The position numbers and the translations under genes are program-made. Below the pieces are notes generated by a model. It was not told where the DNA came from. It saw nothing but the letters and a program-made list of their open reading frames with translations, and did not search any database. From IMG/VR virus record IMGVR_UViG_3300005518_000008, positions 1-45,971 of that record: a stretch of 45,971 bases of DNA; one strand, written 5' to 3'. The stretch comes from a virus. Below, piece after piece: positions 1-9,008 of this stretch; the first letter of the stretch is position 1; every line of letters starts with the position of its first letter.

Positions 1-80
1 TTATTACCGCAAGCAGAAGGCGCCTGCGATGAGCATGGCGACCGGCGCGGTGACCACAACTTCCAACCTGCTGAGGGCCT
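1..80. repeat. Terminal direct repeat, left copy
   Basis: Positions 1-80 are identical, base for base, to positions 45892-45971. A single exact repeat at the two ends of a phage contig normally means that an assembler walked around a circular or terminally redundant molecule. The gene entering at the right end continues in frame here, which supports the join. It could be a true short terminal repeat of the packaged DNA, but 80 bp that fall inside a coding region look more like an assembly overlap. Confidence 0.95.
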
Positions 81-82
81 GA
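1..82 (+). CDS. 3' end of the junction-spanning structural gene
   Basis: These bases hold the last codons of the gene that starts at 45521. Read from position 2 the frame gives YYRKQKAPAMSMATGAVTTT and further residues, ending at the stop TGA at 80-82. The stop shares its last base with the ATG of the next gene at 82, a TGATG coupling. With this piece the whole protein is about 150 residues. It lies between the capsid gene and the head-tail genes, so a virion role is likely, but no family was recognised. Confidence 0.85.
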   Translation, partial: YYRKQKAPAMSMATGAVTTTSNLLRA

Positions 83-504
83 TGACCGATCCTGTGGTGC
101 CTACGCCGTCGATCGGCATCTCCTACACGGTCCAACTGCCTAACCAAAAAGGGTTGGTCATGCAGTCCTTCGTGGAGCGCGATTGCGATCCGAAGGATCT
201 GGACCAAATTCTAGATAAGCTGCGCGTAGCTTCGTTTCGGCAGTGCGCGGTAGAAATGGTGGACCAGCTTGAACGTGAACTCCTAGCGCAGAAAAAGCAG
301 GCGTCTAATCACGCGCTGCGGATGGCGCAGGTGGATGAGAATGTGCGGCGCAATTGGACGCGCACGGGGCGTAAGGGCGATCCGCAGCTCGACAGCAAGG
401 AACGGCAGGAACAGGAAAAGTCGTACACAATCGCTCGAGATATCCAGGAGCGTATTGCCGTTGTAAACGATGAGCTAGAAAAGTTTCGCGCACTGGTCAG
501 GTAG
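82..504 (+). CDS. Conserved hypothetical phage protein, 140 aa, coiled-coil C-terminal half
   Basis: A 140-residue protein. The N-terminal 30 residues resemble a short beta-strand region (SIGISYTVQLP), and from about residue 60 the sequence is rich in E, R, Q and K with long runs predicted to be helical, probably coiled coil. There is no signal peptide or membrane segment. Its ATG overlaps the stop of the gene before it, and the next gene starts six bases after its stop, so it is one step in the head-completion block between capsid and tail genes. A head-tail or packaging-associated role is inferred from position only. Confidence 0.75.
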   Translation: MTDPVVPTPSIGISYTVQLPNQKGLVMQSFVERDCDPKDLDQILDKLRVASFRQCAVEMVDQLERELLAQKKQASNHALRMAQVDENVRRNWTRTGRKGDPQLDSKERQEQEKSYTIARDIQERIAVVNDELEKFRALVR

Positions 505-509
505 CGGAT

Positions 510-1247
510 GTGGCTCTCAACGCAGCGCAGATCATCGATATCGCGACCCAGCAGGCGAAGTGCCCCGGCTTCACTGCGCAAGCGCTCGCGCTGCTGAATA
601 CGATCCTGCAGGAGCTGGCGCAGGACTACGACTTCAACGTTATCCGCAAGTCGGCCTACTTCAATTTCGACACCACGGCATCAGGCAACGGCTATGCGGT
701 CGGCTCCGGCCCGAACCCGATGCCGTCCGACTTTTTGCGCCTGCACCGCAAGGGCTGTTTTTACTACATCAGCCAGGTGCCCTATCCACTGATCGGCGTC
801 GAGCAGGAGCAGTTCGACACCTTCGTCCAGCAGCCTGGTTTGCAGAGTTACCCGTATCTGGCCTACGTCGACGTGACCGGTGTGTCCGGTGAGGAGCCGG
901 GACTGTACGTGTGGCCACCGGCCTCCGGCGCGTACCCCGTGACCATCCGGTACAATCCGCAGATGCCGGACATCACGGAGCAGACCGAGGTTCCTTGGTT
1001 TCCCAACACGAACTACCTGATCCGTCGGCTGGCCGGTGAGCTGATGGGGCTCACCAATGACGACCGGATGCCGGCATTCCTCGGCGATAACGAGGACACG
1101 GCCCCGATGGGCGCGGGCGTACTGCTGCGCAAGTACCTGCAGATGAAAGACGACCCCGAGACCGCGGTGAAGACCGTGACACTCGATCGCCGGCACTTTG
1201 GTCAAGCTTGGAATAACCTCCCTTCGACCAAAACAATTGGGTGGTGA
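510..1247 (+). CDS. Probable head-tail adaptor or tail accessory protein (P22 gp4-like position)
   Basis: A 245-residue protein starting with GTG. The N-terminal pattern, a short helix then a long helix ending in LQELAQDYDF, followed by FNFDTTASG and a PSDFLRLHRKG segment, is the layout I associate with phage adaptor or tail accessory proteins that sit between portal and tail. No catalytic motif or signal peptide is seen. The stop TGA lies just before the candidate GTG starts of the next gene. The family assignment is by general resemblance and gene position after the capsid, so the exact role (adaptor versus tail tube-like) is uncertain. Confidence 0.6.
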   Translation: MALNAAQIIDIATQQAKCPGFTAQALALLNTILQELAQDYDFNVIRKSAYFNFDTTASGNGYAVGSGPNPMPSDFLRLHRKGCFYYISQVPYPLIGVEQEQFDTFVQQPGLQSYPYLAYVDVTGVSGEEPGLYVWPPASGAYPVTIRYNPQMPDITEQTEVPWFPNTNYLIRRLAGELMGLTNDDRMPAFLGDNEDTAPMGAGVLLRKYLQMKDDPETAVKTVTLDRRHFGQAWNNLPSTKTIGW

Positions 1248-1249
1248 CG

Positions 1250-2782
1250 GTGAAACGAATGCTATGCGCGTTCTCGTTGGCCTTCGCCCTATGCGGAGCC
1301 TTCTCCGTAGCGTTCGGACCAACGCTCTACGCGCAGCAGACCAAATCGCAGCTCAATACCGAGGTCACTACCAATCTGCCCGATAATACGACCGGTTTGA
1401 TCACACCCGCGATCCTGCGTACGACGATCAATGACATCATCGCGTCGTTCCAGCAGGCTCCCGCGACGATCACCCGCGCGAGCGCGACCGACACCATTCT
1501 GGTCGGCGACTTTGGCCAACTGATCTCCTACACCGCCAGTCCGGTGGCCGTGACGCTGCCACAGGCGACGGGGTCGTTCGCCAACTTCAACGTCTTTATC
1601 AAGGCGTCGAACGGCCCGGTGACGGTCACGCCGACAACGTCCACGATCGATGGCAACGCCAGCCTTCTGATCAGCGCCAGCAGCGGCGCCTGGATTGTCT
1701 CGAACAGCGGCAACTACACCAGTTACACCTCCGGTTCCGGCGGCGGTGGAGGCGGCACCGGCACTGTGACCAGCGTGACCGCGGGAGCCGGTCTCGTTAC
1801 CAGCACGGGCAACCCGATCACTGCGACGGGCACCCTGTTTGCCCAGACTGCCGTGCCTGGTGGTCGGCTTACCCTCACGTCAGGCGTGGCTGTGTCGGGA
1901 GACGTGGCCGGCGCAACCAACATCTACTACGCGCCTTATACCAGCCCCTACGTTCCGATCTACAACGGGACGGTGATGCGGCTCTACCAGTTTACGTCGA
2001 CCAACACCGACATCGTCGGGCTGACGATCACACTTGGCAGCAACTGGACCGCCAGCAGCCTGTACGACGTGTTCATCGGGCTGGACGGCAGCACCGTGCG
2101 CGCCTGCACCGGACCAGCGTGGTCGAGCAGCGGCAACGGTAGCAGTAGCCGAGGATCGGGTGCCGGCACGACCGAGTTGCAGTATTTCTTGGGGCTGTGG
2201 ACCAACAAGAACTCGATGACGTGTCGCTATAACAACACGACCACGTTAACCTGTGCGGCCAACCAATGCACACTGGTCGGTACGGCCAAGCTGAACAGCT
2301 CCAAGCAGGCCGACGACACTGTTGCGTTCCGACACGTCTCGAACGCCTACAATGCCGTGCGTCGGCCGATGCGGGTTATCGACTCGACGGCAACTTGGTC
2401 CTACGGGTCGGCTGCGGTCTACGCCCAGGCCAACAACAGCGCTGCCAACCAGCTGTCGTTCGTCCAGTCCCTGGCCGGCGGTGCTGTCGATGCTGTCGTG
2501 CAGTCGAATATGTCCAATGGAGCAGCTAACGTTTTTGGTTCTGTCGGCATCGATTTGAATACGCTCAACACGACAGTTCTAAGCAACAACATCAACTTCC
2601 TGCAGTACAGCTCGGCCGGTGGCATCGTCGGACAGGCCGCACAGTATGCTGGTGTTCCAGCTGTCGAGGGCAGCAATGTTCTGATTTGGAAAGAAATGTC
2701 TGCGGCGACTAGCACGACCTGGTACGGCGCTGCTGGCGGCACGATCCTTCAGTCCGGCATCTTCGGCGGGGTGAATAATTGA
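1250..2782 (+). CDS. Secreted-type tail fibre or virion surface protein with signal peptide
   Basis: About 510 residues. Three in-frame GTG codons (1241, 1244, 1250) could start it; 1250 is preferred because it gives a textbook Sec signal, KRMLCAFSLAFALCGAFSVA, with probable cleavage after YAQ. The mature part is Ser/Thr/Gly-rich and beta-prone. A Gly-rich linker near residues 165-175 is followed by a GTVTSVTAGAGL segment of the kind repeated in phage fibres and adhesins. The next gene overlaps by four bases. A phage fibre with a cleavable signal peptide is unusual; alternatively it is a protein made to be shown on the host surface. Confidence 0.65.
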   Translation: MKRMLCAFSLAFALCGAFSVAFGPTLYAQQTKSQLNTEVTTNLPDNTTGLITPAILRTTINDIIASFQQAPATITRASATDTILVGDFGQLISYTASPVAVTLPQATGSFANFNVFIKASNGPVTVTPTTSTIDGNASLLISASSGAWIVSNSGNYTSYTSGSGGGGGGTGTVTSVTAGAGLVTSTGNPITATGTLFAQTAVPGGRLTLTSGVAVSGDVAGATNIYYAPYTSPYVPIYNGTVMRLYQFTSTNTDIVGLTITLGSNWTASSLYDVFIGLDGSTVRACTGPAWSSSGNGSSSRGSGAGTTELQYFLGLWTNKNSMTCRYNNTTTLTCAANQCTLVGTAKLNSSKQADDTVAFRHVSNAYNAVRRPMRVIDSTATWSYGSAAVYAQANNSAANQLSFVQSLAGGAVDAVVQSNMSNGAANVFGSVGIDLNTLNTTVLSNNINFLQYSSAGGIVGQAAQYAGVPAVEGSNVLIWKEMSAATSTTWYGAAGGTILQSGIFGGVNN

Positions 2783-3711
2783 AGGCGTTTGTTGTCGGGT
2801 TCCTGCTGCTGATCCTTGGGATCACGGCACTTGCGCAGCGCGGTCCGATCGTCGCTGGATCGTCTGCCCCGGACCCGTTTGCGTTGTCAGTCGGCAACGG
2901 TGAGCTGGCCGAGGCAATTCCTGGCTTTACCAGTACGAACGGCAAGGTCCAGAAATCGTCGGTCATCAGCGCACCGACCACGACCGCGGTCATCCTCACG
3001 ATTGGCCAGTCGCTGATTGCGACGTCGTCGCTTGGCACCTACACGACGGTTAATGGGGCCTCCGACAATTTCAACATCTATGACGGTGGAATTTACGGAT
3101 GTTCGAACATTATCCTTGGGGCGGCATGGGCGCCGGCCACAGGGTCTAACAGTCCGAACTGCGTCATTGCCGATAGCCTGATCACGGCGGGCACCTATAC
3201 TCGTGTGATCATGGCCTCGATCGGGATCGGCGGCACGCCTTGCGCGGTTTGGGATACCGGTGGGGCGCTGCGCAATCGCATCACCGTTCTGATGCGCCGA
3301 TTGCAGGCAAAGAGCCTGACCCCGGCTACTGGATTTGTAGGTGACGTTTGGGTTTTACTGCACTACGGCGAGACCGATGCAGTTATTGGTACTACGCAAG
3401 CAGCGATGGCCACCTGCATCCGCAACATGGATACGGCGTTTACAGCGGATGGCCTGACCAACTACCGCCTGTTCGTCCCGACTGAGAGCTTCATCCTCAA
3501 CACCACTCACGCCGATATCCAGAACGGGCAAGCCGATGCCGTGGCCTCGGGCTGCTCAAAGTGTCGGCAGGGGGCTAACTGGGACAGTCTCCTGACAGCA
3601 ACAAACCGCCAAGGTGGTGGGACCGACGCGCATTTAACCCAGACTGGTAACCTGAACGCAGCTGCGCTAGATGTAACGGTCATCCAGAACTGCAAGAACA
3701 CGGCCTGCTGA
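2779..3711 (+). CDS. Secreted SGNH-type carbohydrate esterase (acetylesterase-like)
   Basis: A 310-residue protein starting with TTG inside the stop of the upstream gene. The first 20 residues (LKAFVVGFLLLILGITALAQ) form a Sec signal peptide. The SGNH/GDSL hydrolase blocks are visible in order: GQS near 76-78 with the nucleophile Ser78, a GIGGTP glycine block near 149-154, GETD near 197-200, and DAH near 283-285 supplying Asp and His. This GQS...GETD...D-H arrangement is typical of the sialate or xylan acetylesterase branch, which removes O-acetyl groups from sugars. Several cysteines fit an exported protein. A role in trimming acetyl groups from host surface polysaccharide is inferred. Confidence 0.7.
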   Translation: MKAFVVGFLLLILGITALAQRGPIVAGSSAPDPFALSVGNGELAEAIPGFTSTNGKVQKSSVISAPTTTAVILTIGQSLIATSSLGTYTTVNGASDNFNIYDGGIYGCSNIILGAAWAPATGSNSPNCVIADSLITAGTYTRVIMASIGIGGTPCAVWDTGGALRNRITVLMRRLQAKSLTPATGFVGDVWVLLHYGETDAVIGTTQAAMATCIRNMDTAFTADGLTNYRLFVPTESFILNTTHADIQNGQADAVASGCSKCRQGANWDSLLTATNRQGGGTDAHLTQTGNLNAAALDVTVIQNCKNTAC

Positions 3712-5414
3712 TGAGCCTCCGACGCACTACACCGCTGACGTTGAATTCTTCCGGGCTGTCGGATGCGCTGGATGCCTCTAACGTTTTTGCCGGCGCCATG
3801 GCGTCGCTGGCCAACCTGATCCCAGACCCGTCGACCGCCAAACTATGGCAGTGTCGTCCGGCCAGCTTGGAGCTGGTTGACTTCGCCCGTGCCGGTAGTC
3901 CGTTCAGCTCAGGGTTTAGCTCCGGCTTCGCGGGGTCGACTTTCACGACGCCGATCGGGCCGATCTCATGCCTAAAGATTATCGGCAACGTGGCCTTCGG
4001 CATGGTGGACATCGAAGGCAACCCGAACGATCAGCCATTTGCCTATGATCTCGTGAACAACGCGTTCTTGCCTGTCACTGGCGCAGTAGCGGCTAATACA
4101 CCTGCTACACAAGCCGCGACCGGTGCCTGGACCACGCCAACCATGGACTTGGTTGGGACCAACTTGCTGGTTACCCATCCCGGCTTCAACGGTGCTGGCA
4201 ACGGCTACTTCGGCTGGTTCGATATTGCCAACCTCGCGGCGATCACTTGGAACAGCGGCAATCTGACGGGCGCGGTGACGTTTACGACCCCACCGGCTGC
4301 GGTGAAGAATTTCAACGGGCGGGCATACTGGATCACCAACCCGCCGACCGGCCAGCCGGCCTTGATTTACTCCGACGTGCTGGTGCCACGGAACGTGACC
4401 AACGCTAACCAGATCCTGACGTTCGATGACAACGTGCCGCTGACCGCGCTCGCCGCCTTGGCGTTGCAGAACCAGCTTGGTGGCATTATCCAGGCCCTGA
4501 TTGTGTTCAAGGGCATCACCAATATGTACCAGATCACGGGTGATGCCGCGACCAGCAACCTCGCGCGCAACGCCCTCAACGTAGCGACTGGGACGCTCGC
4601 GCCGAACTCAATCACCCAGACGCCGAAGGGGATTTTGTTCGTCGCGCCGGATGGTTTGCGGCTGATCGACTTCACGGCGACAGTCAGCGATCCGATCGGT
4701 GTGGACGGCATGGGCAAAACGCTGCCGTTCCTTTACTCGACTGTGCCGACGCGTATGTATGGTGCGGCGAACGGCTCGATTTATCGGATCACCGTACAGG
4801 ATGGGTCGCTGCCGGCGGCACCGTTCGTGGAATACTGGTTTGACTGGACTCGCGGTGGACCGGGCCAGAAAGGCGTCTGGTCGGGGCCGCACACATTCCC
4901 GGCGCGCTGCATCGCTGCCTACAACAACACGTTCATCGTGGCGCCGCAGGCCACCAACGGCAAGCTGTTTCAGTCCGATTACGTGCAGACTTCGACGTCC
5001 ACCTTCACCGAGAACGGCACACCGCTGTCGTTCACCTGGACGACGAGCATGCTGCCCGACACCGACCAGATGTGTGAGAACGCCATGGTCGAGACCACGC
5101 TCTACATGGCTCTGGTAGCTGGCGGGACCTACGCGATCACAGCCCTTAACCAGGACGGCGCGGTGCTGAACTCGGCATTGATCGTTGGTGGCGGTACGCC
5201 GACAATCTGGGGGCAGTTCAACTGGGGGCAGGCGGTATGGGGTGGCGCTGCCAACGCGCTGTACCCGCGGCAACCCTTGTGGACAGCTCAGGTTATTTTT
5301 CGACGCATGCAGATCTCCGCGACCGGCCTCAGTGGTGCTGCGGTGCGGATCGGCAAGCTCCATATGCGTTATGAGCAGCTTGGTTACCTCCAACAGAGCG
5401 CGTCAGCAGCATGA
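3711..5414 (+). CDS. Tail hub / stabilisation-like protein (P22 gp10-type, beta-propeller-like)
   Basis: A 567-residue protein without a signal peptide, in contrast to its neighbours. It is beta-rich with repeated aromatic turn motifs (NGRAYWI, NNTFIVAP, GSIYRITV, WGQFNWGQAVWGG) in the manner of propeller blades. The start MSLRRTTPLTLNSSGLSD and overall length resemble the tail-hub or DNA-stabilisation proteins of short-tailed phages. It follows the esterase gene with the ATG inside the upstream stop, and its own stop overlaps the next ATG. The role, plugging or closing the tail tube and carrying fibres, is inferred from this resemblance and from context. Confidence 0.55.
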   Translation: MSLRRTTPLTLNSSGLSDALDASNVFAGAMASLANLIPDPSTAKLWQCRPASLELVDFARAGSPFSSGFSSGFAGSTFTTPIGPISCLKIIGNVAFGMVDIEGNPNDQPFAYDLVNNAFLPVTGAVAANTPATQAATGAWTTPTMDLVGTNLLVTHPGFNGAGNGYFGWFDIANLAAITWNSGNLTGAVTFTTPPAAVKNFNGRAYWITNPPTGQPALIYSDVLVPRNVTNANQILTFDDNVPLTALAALALQNQLGGIIQALIVFKGITNMYQITGDAATSNLARNALNVATGTLAPNSITQTPKGILFVAPDGLRLIDFTATVSDPIGVDGMGKTLPFLYSTVPTRMYGAANGSIYRITVQDGSLPAAPFVEYWFDWTRGGPGQKGVWSGPHTFPARCIAAYNNTFIVAPQATNGKLFQSDYVQTSTSTFTENGTPLSFTWTTSMLPDTDQMCENAMVETTLYMALVAGGTYAITALNQDGAVLNSALIVGGGTPTIWGQFNWGQAVWGGAANALYPRQPLWTAQVIFRRMQISATGLSGAAVRIGKLHMRYEQLGYLQQSASAA

Positions 5415-6454
5415 AGAAATCAGCTATCGGACTGATTTTAGCTCTTGGGCTAAGCGGGTCGGTGCAAGCGGGTGTCTCCTGCTCGGTGCCGTTTCAGCTG
5501 CAGAACAACACCGTGGCCGATGCCACGCAGGTGATGGCGAATTACAACGCCCTGATCACTTGCCTTGGCAACGCGGCTTCGGCCGGTGCCAACAACGACA
5601 TCACATCGTTGAATGCGCTCTCAACGCCTATCCCACTCTCGGAGGGGGGATCGACCATCTACATCGGCGGTACGTCGACCGGCAGCGCCAATGCGCAGCT
5701 TATCGCCAGCACCACGCCGACTGGCTTTTCACTGACAGCGGGCAAGCGGGTGACGTTCATCGCCGGGTTCTCCAACACCGGAGCGACCACACTCAACGTT
5801 AATAGCCTCGGTGCAATCAATCTTTATCGCCGTACACAGCTAGGCATCTCGTCTGTCGTTGGTGGGGAGTTGGTGGTCGGCCAGCTGGTCGAGGCGGTCT
5901 ATGATGGCTCCCAGTTCCAGCTGCTCAACCAGGCCCTGGTCGGCGAGGGGCGCGATTGGTTCACGCTTACAGCGCCTACAGGCTGGCTGTTCCGTGATGG
6001 TTCGTCGCTCCTGCGCACCGATTATCCAGACTTGTTTGCGGTCATCGGGACCACCTACGGCGCGGTGGATGGGACGCACTTCAGCCTTCCCGACGAACGT
6101 GGGCGACTGTCGGCCATGCGCGACACCGTTGGCCGGATGACCACGACTTGCCCAGCGGCTGCTACGCTTGGAACCGGCTGCGGCGGGCAGACGACTGCGC
6201 TTGGAACAACGAATTTGCCTGCTTACACGCCTAGCGGCAGCATTGCTACGGGGGTGCGAGGTGACGCCATCGTTATTGGAACGCCGGGTGCTGGGCAATC
6301 CAATTATACGGGCGGCGTAGCGGTGCCTCAGGCAAGCAAGACGGGCGACGACGGTACCTTGGCAGTCTTTACCGGAACAGCGCAGGGAGGTGTCGCAACT
6401 CCGTTCGCGATCCTGGATCCATCCCTGATCGTCAACAAGATCATCAAGTATTGA
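5411..6454 (+). CDS. Tail fibre with phage tail collar domain and N-terminal signal peptide
   Basis: A 347-residue protein. Residues 1-20 (MKKSAIGLILALGLSGSVQA) are a strong Sec signal with an AxA-type cleavage site. The middle is a fibre-like region (GANNDITSLNALSTPIPLSE, then ASTTPTGFSLTAGKRVTF). From about residue 185 the sequence WLFRDGSSLLRTDYPDLFAVIGTTYG followed by HFSLPDERGRL matches the phage tail collar domain (Pfam Collar, PF07484), which caps fibres and binds the receptor. The combination of collar domain and export signal is odd. The ATG sits in the overlapping stop of the hub gene. Confidence 0.75.
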   Translation: MKKSAIGLILALGLSGSVQAGVSCSVPFQLQNNTVADATQVMANYNALITCLGNAASAGANNDITSLNALSTPIPLSEGGSTIYIGGTSTGSANAQLIASTTPTGFSLTAGKRVTFIAGFSNTGATTLNVNSLGAINLYRRTQLGISSVVGGELVVGQLVEAVYDGSQFQLLNQALVGEGRDWFTLTAPTGWLFRDGSSLLRTDYPDLFAVIGTTYGAVDGTHFSLPDERGRLSAMRDTVGRMTTTCPAAATLGTGCGGQTTALGTTNLPAYTPSGSIATGVRGDAIVIGTPGAGQSNYTGGVAVPQASKTGDDGTLAVFTGTAQGGVATPFAILDPSLIVNKIIKY

Positions 6455-6509
6455 ACGCCAAGGGGTTAGGTGTTAGGCTTAAACTGACTTCTCAAGGCTG
6501 GAGGGTGCG

Positions 6510-7109
6510 ATGCTCAAGCGTCTGTTCGCGGTGCTAGCCGCGGTTGCGTGCTCCGGGGCCATCGCCCTGTCCGCCAATCTTTCGCTGACGACCGGCCCGC
6601 AGCCGGCTTCGGACCTGGCGTCTATCCTCAACACATTGATTCAAAACATCAATGGGGCAGTGGGTCGGATCAGTGTGTCGACCACGGCGGCGTCGACCAC
6701 AGCCTCTACCGGTGAAATCACGCTGCATCAATACACTTTGCCCGCCAACTACTTGAACGTGGCCGGAGACTCGCTGCGGGTCACCTGCTGGGGCACCACA
6801 GGCGCCGACGCCAACAACAAGACGACCAAGCTGTATTTTGGCTCCTCGGTGATCTCGACCGCGACCGAAGCGTCCAACGCCCAGAAATGGTGGTTGGACT
6901 TCATCGTGACGCGTCGCACCGCGACCACCCAGGCGATCGTGATGCGCGGGCAGGCTGGCACCGGGTCCGTGACCCCGCTCGCGCCGGTCACGGCCGACGC
7001 CGCGGAGACCCTGACGGCGGCAGTCACTATCAAATGCACGGGGACCAACGGCACTGCGTCGGCGGGCGACATCACCGCGCAGGGCATGATCGTGGAGGCG
7101 CTGCGATGA
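6510..7109 (+). CDS. Secreted virion or surface protein with signal peptide, 199 aa
   Basis: The first 22 residues (MLKRLFAVLAAVACSGAIAL then SA) are a Sec signal. The mature part looks like a beta-sandwich, with segments such as GEITLHQYTLPANYLNVAGD and LRVTCWGTTGADANNKT that recur in phage proteins of unknown role. A good Shine-Dalgarno (GGAGGG) precedes the ATG. This is the only gene of the segment not overlapping its upstream neighbour: a 55-base gap (6455-6509) lies before it, holding TTAAACTGAC but no convincing promoter. Function unknown; probably a tail-associated or exported decoration protein. Confidence 0.65.
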   Translation: MLKRLFAVLAAVACSGAIALSANLSLTTGPQPASDLASILNTLIQNINGAVGRISVSTTAASTTASTGEITLHQYTLPANYLNVAGDSLRVTCWGTTGADANNKTTKLYFGSSVISTATEASNAQKWWLDFIVTRRTATTQAIVMRGQAGTGSVTPLAPVTADAAETLTAAVTIKCTGTNGTASAGDITAQGMIVEALR

Positions 7110-7267
7110 GTGAGTCCAAGCACGAAGCCTGTCTTGACCAGAAGGGCATGAGCAATTCGAGCCCGTCGGCGGTCGAGCCGAAGCCCTCGGGCAAGTCGGT
7201 CAACTCGGAGGCCACCCGGTCCAGCGTGGGCGGCCAGCCTCCCACGATCGGGCCGCGTAACGCCTAG
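7106..7267 (+). CDS. Small hydrophilic protein, 53 aa
   Basis: Begins MSESKHEACLDQKGMSNSSP and ends GPRNA. The ATG overlaps the stop of the 199-residue gene (ATGA). The whole protein is polar and low in complexity, with no hydrophobic stretch. It is kept as a gene because of the coupled start and because it fills an otherwise empty interval before 7279; there is no family match. Confidence 0.55.
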   Translation: MSESKHEACLDQKGMSNSSPSAVEPKPSGKSVNSEATRSSVGGQPPTIGPRNA

Positions 7268-7278
7268 CGGGCGTTTGA

Positions 7279-8211
7279 ATGTCCTGGTTCAGCGATCTCT
7301 TTAGCCCGCCGGCCGCCAACGTCCAGGCGCCGACTATGCAGACCTACAATCCCACCGGCATGGGCGGTGCGGAGAGTAATCTGCTGGGTGGGATCTCGAA
7401 CTTGGGGCAGTTCAATCTCTACGGCCAGAATATCCCGGAGGCGAGCGCGATCACGCGCGGTATAATCGACAACCCCGGCGCGCCCGGCTGGCTCTCGGGT
7501 GCCCAGTACGCCGGTGGCATGGCGCAGCAAGGCGCCAATAACGCCTTCAACGCGGGGGGTGGGCTCTACAGTCTCGGTGCTAACGTGGCCGGGACGGCGT
7601 TCGATCCGCAGAACGCGCTCTACGCCCGCACGGTACAGCAGCTGCAGGACCAGACGCGAGCCGGGCAGGCCGCGCGCGGCATCCAGACGACGCCCTACGG
7701 CGCCGGGCTGGAAGACCAGCAGATGCGGAACTTCAATATTGACTGGCAGAACCAGCAGCTGCAGCGCCAGTTACAGGGACTCTCAGGAGTCGGGTCTGCC
7801 TTCGGACAGGCTAACCAAATGCAGAGCCAGGCTCCGGGGCAGTACCTTCAGGGCTCGGCGATGCCGTATCAGGTCGGCCAGCAGATCGGGCAGAACCAGC
7901 TCGGTGCGCTCAGCACGCTCGGCGGGTTCGGCCAACAGGCCAGCCAGATCCCGCAGCAGCAGATCCAGGACTACTACAACTATCTGGGCTGGGGGAATCA
8001 GGCGAACCAGGGCGCGAACACGGCAAATAACCAATTGTTTCAGAATCAGCTGCGGCAGTCTGAGTTGGGTTGGAACCAACAAGCTGGTATGTTTGGGGGC
8101 CTTGGTCGGTTGGCTGGTGCGGCGTTGCCGTTCATTCCCGGTGTTGGTAGCGCCCTCGGTGGGCTCGGAATGGGTAGCTTTATGGGCTCTGGCAGCTTTA
8201 ACAGAGGGTGA
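7279..8211 (+). CDS. Gln/Gly/Asn-rich virion protein, candidate DNA-ejection protein
   Basis: A 310-residue protein beginning MSWFSDLFSPPAANVQAP. The centre (residues about 110-250) is strikingly rich in Gln (QQMRNFNIDWQNQQLQRQLQ, IPQQQIQDYYNY) and predicted helical. The C-terminus (GGLGRLAGAALPFIPGVGSA) is a Gly/Ala hydrophobic tail able to insert in a membrane. Together with the next two genes it forms a block downstream of the tail hub where short-tailed phages keep their internal head proteins, which are ejected before the DNA. That role is inferred from position and composition; no domain is recognised. Confidence 0.55.
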   Translation: MSWFSDLFSPPAANVQAPTMQTYNPTGMGGAESNLLGGISNLGQFNLYGQNIPEASAITRGIIDNPGAPGWLSGAQYAGGMAQQGANNAFNAGGGLYSLGANVAGTAFDPQNALYARTVQQLQDQTRAGQAARGIQTTPYGAGLEDQQMRNFNIDWQNQQLQRQLQGLSGVGSAFGQANQMQSQAPGQYLQGSAMPYQVGQQIGQNQLGALSTLGGFGQQASQIPQQQIQDYYNYLGWGNQANQGANTANNQLFQNQLRQSELGWNQQAGMFGGLGRLAGAALPFIPGVGSALGGLGMGSFMGSGSFNRG

Positions 8212-8214
8212 CCG

Positions 8215-8994
8215 ATGTTTGCTCCTCTCGGCGCGCTCGGAGCCTTTGGCGGCGGGGCGGTTGAAGGCTATACGCGCGACTCCCCCCTGATCTTCCAGCA
8301 GATGGGCCTCGCCGCGCTCGGGCGCGCATTCCAACCACAGCAAGGACCGATCGACCAGCTCTCCGCGCGCGGCCCGCAGCCGCCGATGCCGGGGCAGGCG
8401 TCTATGCCGGCGCCGCGCATGGAGGAGCTGAACCAGCCGGCGGCAAACCTTAACGACCGGTTCGGATCCTATCAATCCGCGCAGTCTCCGGCCGGGCTCC
8501 CCGCTTGGCAGCCTGAGCAACCCGCTAGTCCCGCCCCGCCCGCTGGTAGGACTGGAGCACCCCCTCCCACCTCGCAACAGCCTCCCGGCATGGCGCAGGG
8601 AGGGGGTGGCCTTCCTTTCGAGGCGATCGCGGCCCGGATCCAGGCGGCCAACCCCGGTCTGCCGCCGCGCGCGATGATCAGTGCACTGGTGCAGGCGATC
8701 CCGCTGATGAACGCCGATGCACGGGCCCGGCTGACGGACATCCGCCGGCAGGCTTATGGGCTATCCAGTGGACTACGCCAGCAGACCCAGAGCCGGCTAC
8801 AGCAACGCGAGGACCGGCTCAGTGGTAAAGGCGGAACTGCGGCTGCTCCCGAGGCGGCTACGCCAGCTTCCCATGAGGCCGTGAACCCGACCACGGGCCA
8901 AGTCATTTTCTTCGACCAGGCGCGCAATGCGTGGGTCGACAAGGACACCGGGCAGCTCCTGCAGGCTGAAGGTAGCGCAGCGCCAACGCCCTAG
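8215..8994 (+). CDS. Pro/Gln-rich virion-associated protein, 259 aa
   Basis: The start MFAPLGALGAFGGGAVEGYT is hydrophobic and glycine-rich. Residues 40-140 are a long disordered Pro/Ala/Gln segment, followed by a helical part (PFEAIAARIQAANPGLPPRA) and a short C-terminal module with VNPTTGQVIFFDQARNAWVD. The gene starts four bases after the previous stop. Its make-up resembles disordered linkers in ejection-protein sets, so a structural role beside the 988-residue protein is likely, without a clear homologue. Confidence 0.55.
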   Translation: MFAPLGALGAFGGGAVEGYTRDSPLIFQQMGLAALGRAFQPQQGPIDQLSARGPQPPMPGQASMPAPRMEELNQPAANLNDRFGSYQSAQSPAGLPAWQPEQPASPAPPAGRTGAPPPTSQQPPGMAQGGGGLPFEAIAARIQAANPGLPPRAMISALVQAIPLMNADARARLTDIRRQAYGLSSGLRQQTQSRLQQREDRLSGKGGTAAAPEAATPASHEAVNPTTGQVIFFDQARNAWVDKDTGQLLQAEGSAAPTP

Positions 8995-9008
8995 TGTAGG
9001 CTGCTGGC

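Noticed and set aside
6455-6509. Promoter before the 199-residue gene
   Set aside because: TAAACT is present but no -35 lies at a usable distance, so it is not listed as a promoter.
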